Shown here piece after piece: positions 21,101 to 34,097 of a DNA stretch of 64,000 nucleotides (the first letter of the stretch is position 1; each line of letters begins with the position of its first letter). This stretch comes from Steromphala cineraria (lineage: Eukaryota > Mollusca > Gastropoda > Trochida > Trochidae): the NCBI GenBank assembly GCA_916613615.1, contig OU744730.1, positions 4,929,582-4,993,581 of the forward strand, read 5' to 3'. The position numbers and the translations under genes were made by a program. The notes under the pieces are model-generated. The model was not told the origin of the DNA and ran no database searches. It saw only the letters and a list, made by a program, of their open reading frames with translations.

Positions 21101-24100
21101 GAGCGTTTTATTTATTTGTAAGTTTCCCCATTCTAAATCATCATTTTGAAAAAAAATAATTCAAAAGGTTCATTTATTTGGTAAATTTCACCAATCTTGT
21201 CATGACTAAAAGTTTCACAAATCTCATATCCACTTCTCTTTGACAAAGTACAACTGAAACTCAAAGGAAGATGCAAAACAGATTGCCGGTATTTTGTTTT
21301 CCTCAATGGCTATTTAAACGATACTGGGCACAATGTCGCCGTTTCTATTTTAAAACTCATTACACTAAAGCTGAACGGGATCGTTGTCTATTCACCTTAG
21401 GAACCGTTTGTCAACCTTCATATCATATTCTGTCAATTAGTGATCACATATGCAATTACTTCTTGACTTGCAACCACTGATTGACAGCCTGTCTGTTGAT
21501 TGAAGAAGAATGCCCTGGACAGAACAAAACATAATAATAATACAAGAAACCTTGGTTTTAATGAACATGATCATTAAGGGTTTCCACGAAGGAAATCTTA
21601 TTGTAAAAATAAAGTAGTTGTTAAAGTAAGTTATTGGCATGTTTTGGGTTATTAGGGAGCTGGTTCATATCACAATTCAATTACTGTTTAATATTTTTAT
21701 CTGCAAAAATACACTAGATACATTTTGGGAGGAATTGATTCTTAAGAATTGCTCAAAAGAAGCAGTTATCTACACCGATCACATAAATACCACTATTATT
21801 CCTCAAATATTTGATTTAAGTAGCTTACCCTTGTGCGCTACAATTATTAACTTTATGCATAACCTTTCTCCTGGTAACAATCAATCTTTTATCAGTGTAT
21901 ATATCAAGCTTCTGAAGTGTTATTTCTTCTAAAATTATCTAAAAAAACCTCTTTAACAGTTGCTTCTTTAACTACTATTATCCTATTCCATGAATATAAC
22001 AGAATATTGTACCTTTGATGAAAGTTAATTTCCGATAATTATTGTATTGGAACTAAGATGTCTGTTATGGAGACAACACACCAATTACTGGTATTAAGAC
22101 ATCTCTTTAGGACATGAAGAGATTGGCCCTGAGAAGACTGTGTCAACACTTGTAGCAATAATCATAGTGTCTGGTCAACTCGAATTTCTACCTAGTTTGG
22201 TATGGTTGTGCACAATAAGTCCAAGACTTTGGCAACATGAATGCTTGTATCAATAATGCTATTCTTTTCTTTTAGAATCATGTAGGTAGTCTTTACGACG
22301 TTAAAAGATTGACCCTGTGGACACTGTTTAAAATCTTTCATTTTTCTATTTGCTTATTGATAAGAACCAATAATCACTTACATTGCAATTAAAATTGTTG
22401 TTCAGAGGTAGAGTACATTTATTTCTTGTTTTGGACAAATACAAAATTAAGTCAACCTATTTTAAAAAAACCTATGCTTTAACCTGAAAAGTGTATCATG
22501 CTTTGAAAGCTGTTAAGGCATAAAACTTGTTTTCAATTTCATCTCTCACACTTTTCCATTCTTGTTCATACATGTACAGTTTTACACAGTATCTTGGTTT
22601 AGTTGATGTCACAAGAAAAGCAATCAGAAGTGCATAAGTACATTTTTTCAATGTATAAGAATTCACATTACATTATTGTTTAAAAAAGTATGTAACAATT
22701 TAAATAAGTTTTCTAAAAAAAAATTTATTTTATAAAATATGATCAACAATTCTAAATTGATCAATCTTATCCATAATATATACTTTGATACCAATATAAT
22801 AGGGAGCCTATTGTACTCTTAATTACAAAGCTAAGAAACAAGAAGGGCAAGAAACAAGATCCTGTGGTTAGAGAAATACGACTTTGAATACCTGTGAAAG
22901 TCACATATGATCACAATTTCATTCATCAGAGTTTTATACTTTCATCAACTCGTTCAAATTAACAGTACATAAGAATATTGAAACAGTAACATGAGTCTTT
23001 GGGATGTTCTATTGAAATCAACAGATTTATGTTAAAGATTCGATGACAATAATATTAAATTTATAAAAAAGTGCTGTTTGATTCTTTGATCGTGAACACG
23101 GTTCAATGACATTTTAGTGGCTTGATAAATCATGTCACAGGGTCCTTCATATCTTTCAACTGGCACTAATTGGAACTGACAAAGAGATGTTTCGCATGAA
23201 ACCATTGTTAATGGCTATGTTAAGAAATGTTATAAGGGTTGTACTTCAAAGAAAGCACTCTTAGAAGAACTCCTTTACAGCAATATGTTTCTATTTACAT
23301 TTTCTGGTTACCATGAATCCTGGTCTTGTCACGTGGATTATTATTTGTTGTAGAAAGGGAACATTTTCAATTTATAGTGTATATGTATATAGGTTTCAGT
23401 CAGGAGTCAGTGGCCTTTAAAACGATATATTATATCATTGTCAAGTGAAATACAATATACACATTTTTCTACAGGTTAAGTCTTACAAAAAAGGAAATTT
23501 ATAACGGAAAAGAACTTATAATTTGAAAAATCAATGCTATTGGAGGCAATTGTATTCCCAATGGTCTCTATTTTGTCGTTTATGAAGAGATACAACCTTA
23601 TTTCATGGCATGTCATGCTAACCTGCTTTTGCTTAACTCTCTTATATGCATTGTACAATTATAGCAGATATTCTGAAATAAATTTTATGCTGACAGTGTT
23701 ATGTGATGCAAAATTTAGGTGGGCATATAAAAAAAGCTACCATTCATTATTGTTGTTGAAAATTTATTCTTTTCAGATTGGTTTGTCACCCTACAGAACA
23801 GCTTTAATCAAACAATTATTTTCAGGGTTCTAACCGTTTATTTGTAGTTAGCATGAATCTGCTTACTTACTGCTCAGCTGTTCATATCTTGAATATGTTT
23901 GTTTTGCTGAATAGATATTAGAAGTTTCTGGAGTTCAACCTGGAGACATTTACGCTGATGCTTGCAAGATGCTTGAATATGTGAAACCCTGTTTCTGATC
24001 TGGTAAAGGCAATTGTCTGTTAATTAAGCAGTCACTGGAATGACTAATCATTTCAAATCCAGCTAATTAAATGCTGTGTAGACTTTCAATAGAAAGTGAT

Positions 24101-26329
24101 CCCATCAACCCATATGTAATGAAGCGAATTATAGACTTGTTGGCGTTCTCTTGTCAGTGTTTAAAAATACTGGAGAACATGACGAAACATATTCAGGCCC
24201 AGTAATGTATTGAATATTATGATGGTTTATTATATGTCCTTCTTTACTAAATGACCTTAGAAAACGACAAAGGCTAATCCATGCTCATTTTTGGTCGTAA
24301 AATATCAATACAGTTTCAATCAACCCTGCTTTGAACTGATCGTCTAGCATCCTTTTAAATTAAATTGCCTTCTCCTCCAGTAAGGAAGTCAAGTATTCTC
24401 TTGAGAATTCTTGTTTCGTCATATCATCATGTATACCATGTTTTTGAAATGTAGTGCGTTGTTTACAACGTTCCACACAGAAGCTTAACCATACCTGCTG
24501 AACGAAATCAATAAATGAAAATTTTCAAGGAGTTTAGGTATATATATCTAACTCAAACTCCAAAAACAGAGATCAACTTAGCCGTTTCTGTGAACCTAGA
24601 CCTTCTATGTATTTATGATATTTCATAAATATAGCCTCGTACAATGGACAATTTACTTGATTTTCAATTTACAAAAAGAAATACCTTGACATCTGTTTGC
24701 AGAATTGCATATCACAAGAAAAACTATATGGACCAACTAAAGTAATTCATTTGTAATTCAGTTTTTATTTTTCTTCGTATCAAACGAAATTCATACCTTA
24801 CATGTACATTTGTGAAGAACAAGGGCGTTTCTTATATATCTACAATATTCATTAAGATAAGAGTAATTGACAAGGTTATCTAACACGTTTTTGTAAACTG
24901 TGATTTCTTCAAATTTCCCAAATTAAAGGCTTATGACAAAATATTGATTTCAGAAAGTCAAACATCTCATTTCAAACCATATCACCCACTTTTCTACGTT
25001 CGTTAGGACTTCTTTGATCGTTTAACATAGATTTATAAAAATTATGTTTGTGTGTTTTACTTTACGTGAGGTACTTCCATTTCTCCTTTTAATGTTTTAC
25101 TGTTCCTTTTGTTCTAACATCTACATGAATATAAATTTGGGATTCAATTTTCTCTTACGGTGACATTATTGATCATGGTTGCCCTGTTAAAAGAGTTGGT
25201 GATAAAAAGCAATTGTGTTTGCACAGTCCTATTGAAGAAGATGGATCATCACGCTGCTCAAACAACAAACAGAGAGCAATGTATGAGATCTTGCAAGATA
25301 AATACAAATGACTTGTTTCCTCAAGGTAGTATTTAATTGAACAAATACCTATTCTGACGACCTGTGACTTCATTTTAGAATGGTCAATACGAAACTAATG
25401 GTTCAATTTTGGTAAAAGATGCTTTTTTTAAAAAGTGTCCATAACCACTTGCAAACAGAATGAAAACAGTAAAAATAATGCTCTTCAAAAACGCTCCTTG
25501 TGCTTTCCTTAGGTTTGATTTCCATTGAAACCTAAAGTCATATTAATTCACTATACAAACAAGCTCATAGTTTCATAGAAATTTAAGAGCATGCACAATA
25601 AGTTTACGAAATCGATCATGTTTTACAGGGAAATTGATAGGAGAGCCACTATCACTTGATGCATTGATAAAGCTCATACAGAATATATATGAGCAATACC
25701 CATGCCCAAAGTATGTCTGAGTAGAGCAAGCAAATTTGCAAGTATTGTTCGTTCTATAAAATTAAGGGTTTATCTTAACATGGACTTTAATTGCTGGAAA
25801 ACATTTGTTTTCGTATTTGATCTAAAATATTGTGATATACCCTGCACAATATGATGAATCAAATAATAAAAAGTAGACATTCAAGATTCAAAAAGCGAAC
25901 GATGCTTAGGAGAAACATTCATTGTCTCAATGGCAATAGAATCTACTCGTCTACTCATAACTGAATGAGTTTTTAGGAATATGTAATCTCCAGTAGGAAA
26001 GGCTTTGAAAAAGATATAGAGAGCCTTCAAATTTGTCTGTCGTTCATCTTGATGCGCTAATTCAGCTGTCAAATACTCTTATGAAACATCAACACAGAAT
26101 ATCTAGAAAATCGGCGATTATGAAAAGTCAAAGTTATTATAAACTAATAAATTTAACATTTTGATATTTGAAACAGTTATATAAATGTATTAATTTCTTT
26201 AAGATTAGATAAACTATGAAAAATTTTTCATAAATGTTCCAGATTATGATGGTCTTATTCAATGAAAGTCATATTTCCAAAACAGGTAATGTCTGTGTTT
26301 ATTTCAATAAATCACTGAAATTAATTTAA

Positions 26330-26666
26330 AGGGGCAGTAGCACGTTTTTTGACAATTTTATATTTTCAATTTTTCACTGATAACTATAAGTTAATGCTAA
26401 ATGTGTTACTTTGATAGTATCATAAATCTGATAACACAAACCAATCATCCATAGTCAGAGGACAAAGTATGAGGATTCACATACAATCCATTGGCAGCCA
26501 TTTTTGTGTGAACACCTTTAATTCATTTTGTGTAAGAAAAGGAATTGCATGGCTTAACTTTACATTGTATATTTGATTTATTACTGCTCCATTTAGTTTT
26601 TATACATTGTCTAAAGATTGGAACCTTATCACCTTATATTTTCCCTAAAAACGTGCTACTGCCCCT
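26330..26666. mobile_element. Complete TTAA-type MITE (337 bp)
   Basis: The inverted ends are AGGGGCAGTAGCACGTTTTT and the complement, with TTAA at 26326-26329 and 26667-26670. The sister blocks have the same flanking sequence without the insert: a single TTAA at 18287-18290 and, inverted, at 52333-52336. There is no ORF, so the element is non-autonomous. TTAA duplication is typical of piggyBac-type transposases. Confidence 0.85.
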
Positions 26667-29227
26667 TTAAGGAAGTGTGCTTTGAATTATTAGGAAGTAC
26701 AATATTCCTTCCGATGAGCCATGCAAGATAATGTAGACATGATTTGAATGTTATATATCTTAAGGGAATATCGCTTATAGCCTTCTCCTGATACAAATAT
26801 CTAAATAAGGTAACATCATATTAATTACTGTCTGCGCGAGTATAAAGTACATCTGGTAGTCTTTGTAGAAGATTATGTCGCTGGTTCTTACTTATGGATT
26901 AGTAATTATATAAGTACCCAAGAAAGGGTTCTTCTTGTCTAACCTAAAGCTGTGAAAGCCCTTGCCCTAAATGATTTCATTAAGTTAAATGTTATTCCTT
27001 TTCTATATTGCAAATCGTGTTTTATGCATACATATACTCTATCTAAAAGCCTTCATTTTCTAATCACTTATAGAGAAACATATTCTTTTAGTAAATTTGT
27101 CTATGGGTACATCATGTAAATTAGTCATTCTATCCTTTTTTATTAGAGGTTCAAGTTCGTTTGATATGGTAAGTCGCATAACAAATGTTTATGACATCAC
27201 TAAATTGAGTTTTTTCTCAGGAAGACAAAAATCTGACAAGAGTTTCATTGCGTTTCAAATTAGTTTGTGAAGAGGAGTTAAAAGATCAGTCTTTTATCAC
27301 AAAATGTCAGTTCAGACATTTCTGATAAAGAGTTTCAGTGTTGATTTAGTGTGATGCATTGGAAAATACAACCCTTCATAAAAAAGGAAGATGAAGTCCA
27401 ACCCTATATTTCAGAAGAACTTGTTCCTGGAAACCTGTGCATTGTACTTTCATCCTGACTTTACTAATGCATTATGTGCAATATTGAATGATCAAAATAA
27501 TATGCAATATTATATGCATGTATACTTTACTTACGCGAGAGTTTCGCCCAGACACTATAAAATAGTTTTTTGTTTCTTTGTTTTGTGTTTTCAGTCTGAA
27601 TCAGTAGAAAGAAAATGAAAATTGTTTACAATGCTTGTTAAAGTTTTCAAAAAAGAACTTATACGATTTTATAAAGATTTTATAAAAAAATTCATGGCAA
27701 AAGAGAAAGTTTTTCTTGTGTGTGTTAAAGTAAATCAAATAGGACATGATGTATCATAAAAAAGTCGTAGAATGTAAGAAATTACTTTTTGATGCAGTAG
27801 GGATCCACGTGAGTGTTAGTCTGTATTTGTATCTGTATCATATTGAAGTAATGAACTTTGAACTTATCAAGGAAAGAACACTGAATTTTCCCATCAACAA
27901 ACGTAGCCAATTTCCCTTGATTGCCGTTTAAACGTCTCTGGATGCAAAGAATTGTAGTATTTCATCAAAATCTCATTTCTAAAGGGGGTAAAGAGGTTGA
28001 GCTCTTATCCAAATTTTAAATTCTAAGTAGCCCATTGCCAATTGTCTTGTTGTCAGATACGTTATTGATTTCTTCGTTAATACCTTTATTGCAGAACTAT
28101 TTAATGTTCGAAAACTGTAACGCAAAATTTAACTTGCATACAGAGAACGCCTGAACTCATTAAAGTTGCAATGCATGACATTGTTCTCTGAAAAGAATTT
28201 TAATTTTATTTTTTCCTAAAGCAATAAGTACAACTAGGTGTAGTCTCAAAAGTTTCGAAATCTGGAGATAATACATTTTTACTTTATTCTGATTGCGTCA
28301 CATGCATGTAGTTACCATGTACTCAGTATAAAACCTATGAAACATTGAAAAGATCCGAGACAAACCTGCTTTGATTGAACCTATCAGAAGAAGGAACGTT
28401 TATGTTTTTTGTTTTTTGTAAGAAATGTGGTTGGTGTAAGGATTAAAAATACTTCATCCTGTATGTTTCCTATTTTTAATCTGCAATCCCTTATAAAAAC
28501 ATTAATTCCAGAGATTCATTTATTTGTAAATTCCTCTTTCTTAATCAACATTCTAAAACAATTAATTCCAAAGGTAAATTTATATGTTACTGACTAAAAG
28601 TTTCAAATATCTCATATCCACTTTTCTTTGAAAAAATAACTTGAAAGTACAACTGAAACACAAAGGAAGATGCAAAATAGATTGCCTGATTTTTTTTTCT
28701 TCGATGGCTATTTAAATGTTACTGGGGGCACAATGTCGCGGTTTTTCATCTAAAACTCATTACACTAGAGCTGAACGGATTGTTGTCTATTCACCTTAGT
28801 AGCCGTTTGGCAACCTTCATATTATATTCTGTCAAATAAGAGATCACATATGTAATTACTTCTTTACTTGCAACCACGGATTGACAGTCTGTCTGCTTAT
28901 TGACAAAGGATGCTCTGAACAGAAAAACATAATAATAATACAGGAAACCTTAGTTTTATTGAACATGATCATTAAGGGTTTCTACAAAGGAAAATCTTAT
29001 TGTCAAAATAAAGTAGTTGTTAAAGTAAGTTATTGGTTTGCTTGAGGTTATTGGGGAGCTGGTTCATATTACAATTTGAATACCATTTTAATCAATGGTT
29101 GAGGACCAACAGAAAATTTCGACTTGAAATAGGGCCAGCAATGTGATTAAACTGCTCACTTCGAACCCTTCATTGCAGATTTATCTACAGTTGACACGAT
29201 CTTAATCTAGAGCAATACTATAAAAAG

Positions 29228-29480
29228 AAACAAGATGTGTTTGTGAAACACGAATGCCCCCGGATGCATCCTGCTCGCTGTGTCAAGGTCAAGGTCACAA
29301 GGTAAAAATGTCATGGTGTCATCTGAAAGGTCTCATCACAAGGGATCCATATGTCAAGTATCAAAGACCTAGCTCTGACCAATCAAAAGTTATGACCAAG
29401 GTTAAAGTTTTTGTGGACAAACGGACAGACGGACGGACAGGTGAAAAACAATATACCCCCGGAATCTCCGATTCGGGGGC
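29228..29480. mobile_element. Mollusc-type interspersed repeat with 8-bp target duplication
   Basis: The left part reads GTTTGTGAAACACGAATGCC. A GGTCAAGGTCACAAGG stretch and a GGACAGACGGACGGACAG run follow, and the right end is a hairpin (CCCCCGGAATC-TCC-GATTCGGGGG). The octamer ATAAAAAG flanks it at 29220-29227 and 29481-29488. Similar elements are, from memory, very common in molluscan genomes. The small frame across it has no sign of being a gene. Confidence 0.75.
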
Positions 29481-29719
29481 ATAAAAAGCAAATGTCCTAG
29501 TCACAGATTAAGCAGCCTTTTGCAGTTTATCCATTTGCCTTTTATTAATAGACTGAAAATGAATAAACATGAATGAAATCAAATAAATTTTTTGAAACAG
29601 GGTACTAAAAAAAGGGAGAACAGCATCCTGTCAAATTACAATCAGGTGTGTTATTTCTTGAAGCAAATGCTACTTAGACAGCTGCTGCTTTTGAAAATAA
29701 GACTTATTTCACAATAATT

Positions 29720-31150
29720 TAGGGAGACTGATTCTAATATAATGAATGAAAAAAATCGCGTTATGATTTATGTTTTTTAAACAATTATCGGGTCAACCGG
29801 TATTTGACGAAAACTCATTTGGTTCTTGACTTATCACAATTGGTTGTTATAAGGCTTTTATTGAATGGTCATTGTTATTTACACTCGTGGCTGTGCAAAC
29901 AATAATTCTCAATGAAATAGTATTCAACAGTAAATATAACAAAACATAGATTTCATTATCTTGCTTTGCCTTTTACAATGGAAATGACTAATCTTCTTTT
30001 AGCAAAATTTGCTTTAAGGCAATTTTAGACAGTCTAATTACAGAAGATACATGAACATATTAGAGTTATACCGACCAAGGAAGACTCGATGTTTTCACAG
30101 GTTCTTAGCATCAAACACAACACCTTCCTCTCTGCAGACACAATCATCTCACAGTCAGCATCGTTTTTCAAACACTTTTTATCATCGTCAGTGTTTTGAC
30201 ATCTTCAATAGTGTATTATTTAGTGTGCAAATTAGCCCCACTATGGCTGTTGTTCATGCGAAGGGGTTTATTTTGGATCTGTTTTATGAATTATTGATAG
30301 CATGCAACCCAATATATTGAAATTTGATTGCCTACAGTTGTTATAGTGTGGTTGTCATGTGAATGTTTTGATTTTGGAATATGTAAGAATATCCCCAAAA
30401 TACCCGTAACCACCAATTCAAACATTGACAAATACTTAATTTTATTTTTCAGTCTGAAAATGTGATGCTCCTGAACTGATGATGGTTCACAAGCTTCATG
30501 AAATCAGGCTGTCAAATCTGGCTATTTCTATTGCAAAGTGTGCTGTTTGTTCATATCTTTGTTCTTTTGGTTTAAAATGCAAAAGTTACATACATGTAAA
30601 TGCTCATTTCTTTTGTTGAAGTAAAGAACATTGAAATGAACATAACTCAATGGTTTAAATTACCAATTGCAATAATGATACTCATATACTTCAATACACA
30701 TCTTACATACTATATGTATATTTAAGGATAACTATATTATTATTAAGCAAAGAATAAAGATCACAAAACATCATTGTAACAAGAACTTATGTTAAACTCT
30801 TCATTTATAACACAAAGATTCTGTGTCATTTCATCACAACAACAGCATCTCTAAAGTAGCTACCGACAACATACAGCGGGTCAAAAACACTCATCAAACA
30901 TATTGATGATCGCCCAAAATTCCCTGTTGTGTTTAAACGAGATAAGAAACCTATGACACTTGATTTCCGAGCTATTAGTGACATACATCAAGTATGGAGA
31001 AAAGAAACTCCCCAAACGCCTTGTCATTTTTGCACGCAATTCAATGAATAATGATAAGAACATTGGTCAGCGACCGTTAAAACCTGACACCATTTTGTGA
31101 GCTCATTACACAAAAGACTTAATCACCTACAGTTGGTGGATTTACTAGTT
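29720..31150. other. Intergenic, no gene or clear repeat seen
   Basis: This is AT-rich sequence. Short frames near 30051-30320 (+) and 30881-31063 (-) have no recognisable domain and no copy elsewhere in the window. A LINE or retroelement remnant cannot be excluded by eye. Confidence 0.4.
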
Positions 31151-31152
31151 TT

Positions 31153-31500
31153 CATTCTCACCCCAGAGGTACAGCAAGTCATAAAGTACTGTTCTGTCCA
31201 ACCTCTGTTATATGACGATCGAATCTCTGGTTTCTGACAGTTTCTGAGAATGAAACACTCCAATGATTTGTCCTGGTTACTAGAACTTTGAAATTTAATT
31301 TATCAAATTAAATATTAAATTATGACTTTAAAATTATGAAATTAAACAATTATTAGATTATGAAAGCATCGCTTATCGCACACCTAACTTTGACTGCAAC
31401 CAATAATAGACTTCTCCCTTTCAAACCCATAAACTCGGCTAATTCTATCATGGGTTAGATCAGCATTTTATGCCTTGGTCTACTCATGTGGTGAGGGAAT
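31153..31500. mobile_element. Diverged full-length family-A MITE
   Basis: The left end, CATTCTCACCCCAGAGGTAC, and the right end, TCATGTGGTGAGGGAAT, are diverged versions of the family-A inverted ends. Internal matches include TTTCTGACAGTTTCTGAGA, CTAACTTTGACTGCAACC and TAATTCTATCATGGGTTAG. An AT-rich stretch near 31280-31350 replaces part of the interior. Confidence 0.55.
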
Positions 31501-31505
31501 TAGGG

Positions 31506-31662
31506 GATAAATCCATTCTGTTTTTTATTTTGGGGTTGTATGTCGTGCATTCTTTACCCCTAAATATAATTTCAAACCGAGCTTGCGAGGTTTGAAATGT
31601 TTATTTAGGGGTAAAGAATGCACGACATACAACCCCAAAATAAAAAACAGAATGGATTTATC
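31506..31662. repeat. Long palindrome with 61-bp matched arms
   Basis: The left arm at 31506-31566 (starting GATAAATCCATTCTG) and the right arm at 31602-31662 are complementary throughout as far as I can read. The 35-bp middle contains a second small stem (TTTCAAACC and GGTTTGAAA). The transcript would form one hairpin of about 157 nt. It is most likely a recent foldback element, because old palindromes lose their match quickly. Confidence 0.8.
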
Positions 31663-31665
31663 ACC

Positions 31666-32545
31666 ATTCTAACATGACTAATTAGTCAAAAAAGGTGGAA
31701 CTATTTTGACTTGCGCAAAAGCAATGTGAATAGGTCAAACCGGTGCAGACCGGTTCCACTCACTTGCAAAACAACGGTACAGTCCACTTTCATAAAGAAC
31801 ACATAACAATTAAAATGTCATTACATACAGAAAACACGTTTTTAAATAGACTCATCTGTAATCTATTGAGCATATTATCAATAGAAAACAGTTTTCAATG
31901 TCGTCAAAGTTACGAATTTTTACCTAAATCCATGGGTCGACCCATCACCCCTACAAGAGCGACAAGGACTGACCAAATCAAGGGACGTTACTCTGAAAAT
32001 AGTTGTTCACTACGTGTCGGTGAACTGTTTCAAACTTAGTGGAAGCTGTCAAGAAAGTTATATTTTGTGTCATGGTTGGGGAGACTGACAGGAAAAGTGG
32101 TCACTTGTACACTAGAGGTAGGGGCAGTGACAGCATTCAGCGAAATTAAAGAATAAAGTCGCTTCCGTTCATTTGACGAATCGCTGTATGAGAGGTGTTG
32201 CGATCGTTGATTTTGTTTTTAGATCTGTGGACTGTGATTAATTTACATCGCGAAGCAGTAAGAAACACTTCAAACAGAAACACAAAACCTGGTTATTCGA
32301 TTAAAATTTGTAGTTGTTTCAAAATGTCGACAAGTTTCTGATATTGAAATTTAAAGTGTCGTCGCCAACATGTCATGTGTACACAGAAAGTCGCTGAGTG
32401 CAGATTGTTTTCTCGTGCGCGGAGGAATGTGAAGCGGTCGTAAATATTTAGAGGTGATTATCGGCGAAATAATTACTCCAAAATGTTTATGAGTAACCAA
32501 TCAGAACGCAGTATTTACAAACTAGTTTTCGTGTCATGTTAGAAT
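31666..32545. mobile_element. Possible TIR element, about 880 bp
   Basis: CATTCTAACATGACTAATTAGT starts at 31666, and GTCATGTTAGAATG ends near 32545, giving about 14 bp of inverted match. No clear target duplication and no ORF with known motifs are seen. It directly adjoins the long palindrome and might belong to the same insertion. Confidence 0.3.
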
Positions 32546-32549
32546 GCCT

Positions 32550-33975
32550 GTTTACCTGAAAGCTAAAAGTTGTTTTACAAGACATATTGCACTTACAAGT
32601 AGCCAACAAATAGTATGATTTATCTTATGTTTATCCAAATCATGACTACTTTGTTTACTCCCTTAAAAATCATTATATCTACTTAACTTAAGTATTTTTT
32701 TTCTTTTATTAGTTGATAAAATGCCTCAAGTCTGCAAACCGAATTGAACTTGAAAATAACAGACTGTCAATGACAATTAAATCATACATTGTAGATATTT
32801 GTAGAAAATTCTCATGACAAAATGTTCCTAAATAAACCCCTTTAAATGTGTCATAAGTGTGACTTTAATTCTAAAAGATTTTGAAGTTTTGCAATTTTTA
32901 TGTTCATCCCTGTGAAACATTCACATAATTTCTAACCATGTTGTTCTGTTGCCTTAATGGCCATTAAGATGTTTCTGGAGGCACAATCACGTAGTTTCTC
33001 AAAAAGGCATTTCATCAGAAGAGTAAAGAGATTGTCATCTAATCACATTGCAGTGTAGAAAAGACGTCACACTTTTTCCGTTTTATGGTGTTAAATCTAA
33101 GGTCATTCGTGTCATTGATTTTCGTCAAACATGTGGTTTAAAAGAATAAAGCATAATAACTACACATGAATTGGAGAACATTCTTTAGAAACATAAACTT
33201 GCCGGTAATGTGTTTATGTGAAACCTTAATCAGTTTCAACCTATTATATTGTAAGAAAACCAATTGCCAATTGTATGACCAGATGTTGTCACGTCATTTA
33301 CCCTTCTTCATTGGTTCTTGATTGCCTTGCGGGCAGGATGCCATTTTAAAATTTTATGATATGCATTATACCAGTTTTTCCTGTTTTCAAATGTGATGAC
33401 AACATAAATCAAACCGATAAAAGACGATGTCTTTATTATGTCTATTGCATGAATTCCTCTGTATTACATCTTGTAAAATATGGTGACTATTTGTTATCAT
33501 CACCTTGATGGCAGACACATATAAATTTGAATCATAGTTCATAACAGTTATCAAATATGATCACAGATTTACACCTGTAAATGGATGCATCATTACTTCA
33601 GATAGTCTTCAGATAGTATAGGGTCACAAGGTTTAGGTTTAGTTTAATGATCATGATGGTCATAAATGGGAATCCGTGTCGCAATGATTTTTTTCTTTCT
33701 TTTTAAGAAAAATGACAACAATCCACCCTTATTTTTTTAATTGTTTGCAACAAAAACACTAATATATGAATCCTTCAAACACAGAAATACTGAGTCATTT
33801 GGTCACTATTCTAAGTCTGTATACCAACTTTTTCAAAGGTTGCTGGGTTATACACCAAAATTATATACATTGACCTTATATTACCAAAATTCCATATCCT
33901 TTGAAATGAGAAAGAAAACTGTCAGAAATAATTTTCCAAGGAATTAGTCACACATTTCATGTATGGTGGGGAAAT
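32550..33975. other. Intergenic, nothing supported
   Basis: AT-rich sequence with no gene, hairpin or shared repeat block that I can support. Confidence 0.4.
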
Positions 33976-33979
33976 AGAG

Positions 33980-34096
33980 AATACTAAACGAATGGTAATG
34001 TGATAACATTTTTAAGCAACGAGTGTATAGAAATGGTACCAAATTCTATTCACGAGTAGCTTAAAAATGTTATCACATTACAATGAGTTTAGTATT
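33980..34096. repeat. Imperfect hairpin (~53-bp arms, ~10-nt loop)
   Basis: Arms run from AATACTAAAC (33980) to GTTTAGTATT (34096), with an uninterrupted paired core TAATGTGATAACATTTTTAAG. A few mismatches and short bulges lie on both sides of the core, and the loop is ATGGTACCAA. The size and shape resemble a pre-miRNA-like foldback, but a MITE remnant is equally possible. Confidence 0.6.
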
Positions 34097-34097
34097 T

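Larger units (their letters stand above)
15060..22700 (+). repeat. Segmental duplication block, copy 1 (+)
   Basis: This 7.6-kb unit is shared with 22985-29720 (+), 39950-44340 (+, partial) and 47370-54150 (inverted). Landmarks in order are: TGGCACTATTTGGAAC (about 15208), AATCAATGCTATTGGAGGC (16338), CAATTGTGTTTGCACAGTCC (16610), TTAAGGAAGGAAGTGTGC (18287), CTCATCTAAAACTCATT (19269), GTTACCTCTGTTGCACAG (19524), TGCAATGCATGACATTG (20834), TTAAGACATCTCTTTAGGAC (22094). I find no gene in it. The frames seen are short, interrupted in the sister copies, or both. Confidence 0.8.
22985..29720 (+). repeat. Segmental duplication block, copy 2 (+)
   Basis: This is collinear with copy 1 from GAGTCTTTGGGATGTTC (22991) onwards. 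It lacks the part equivalent to about 19560-20780 of copy 1. It carries its own insertions, a TTAA-type MITE (26330-26666) and a hairpin-tailed repeat (29228-29480). Beyond 29180 the similarity continues with copy 3 (GATTAAGCAGCCTTTTGCAG at 29507, and CTTAGACAGCTGCTGC at about 29674). No coding gene is supported. Confidence 0.75.
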
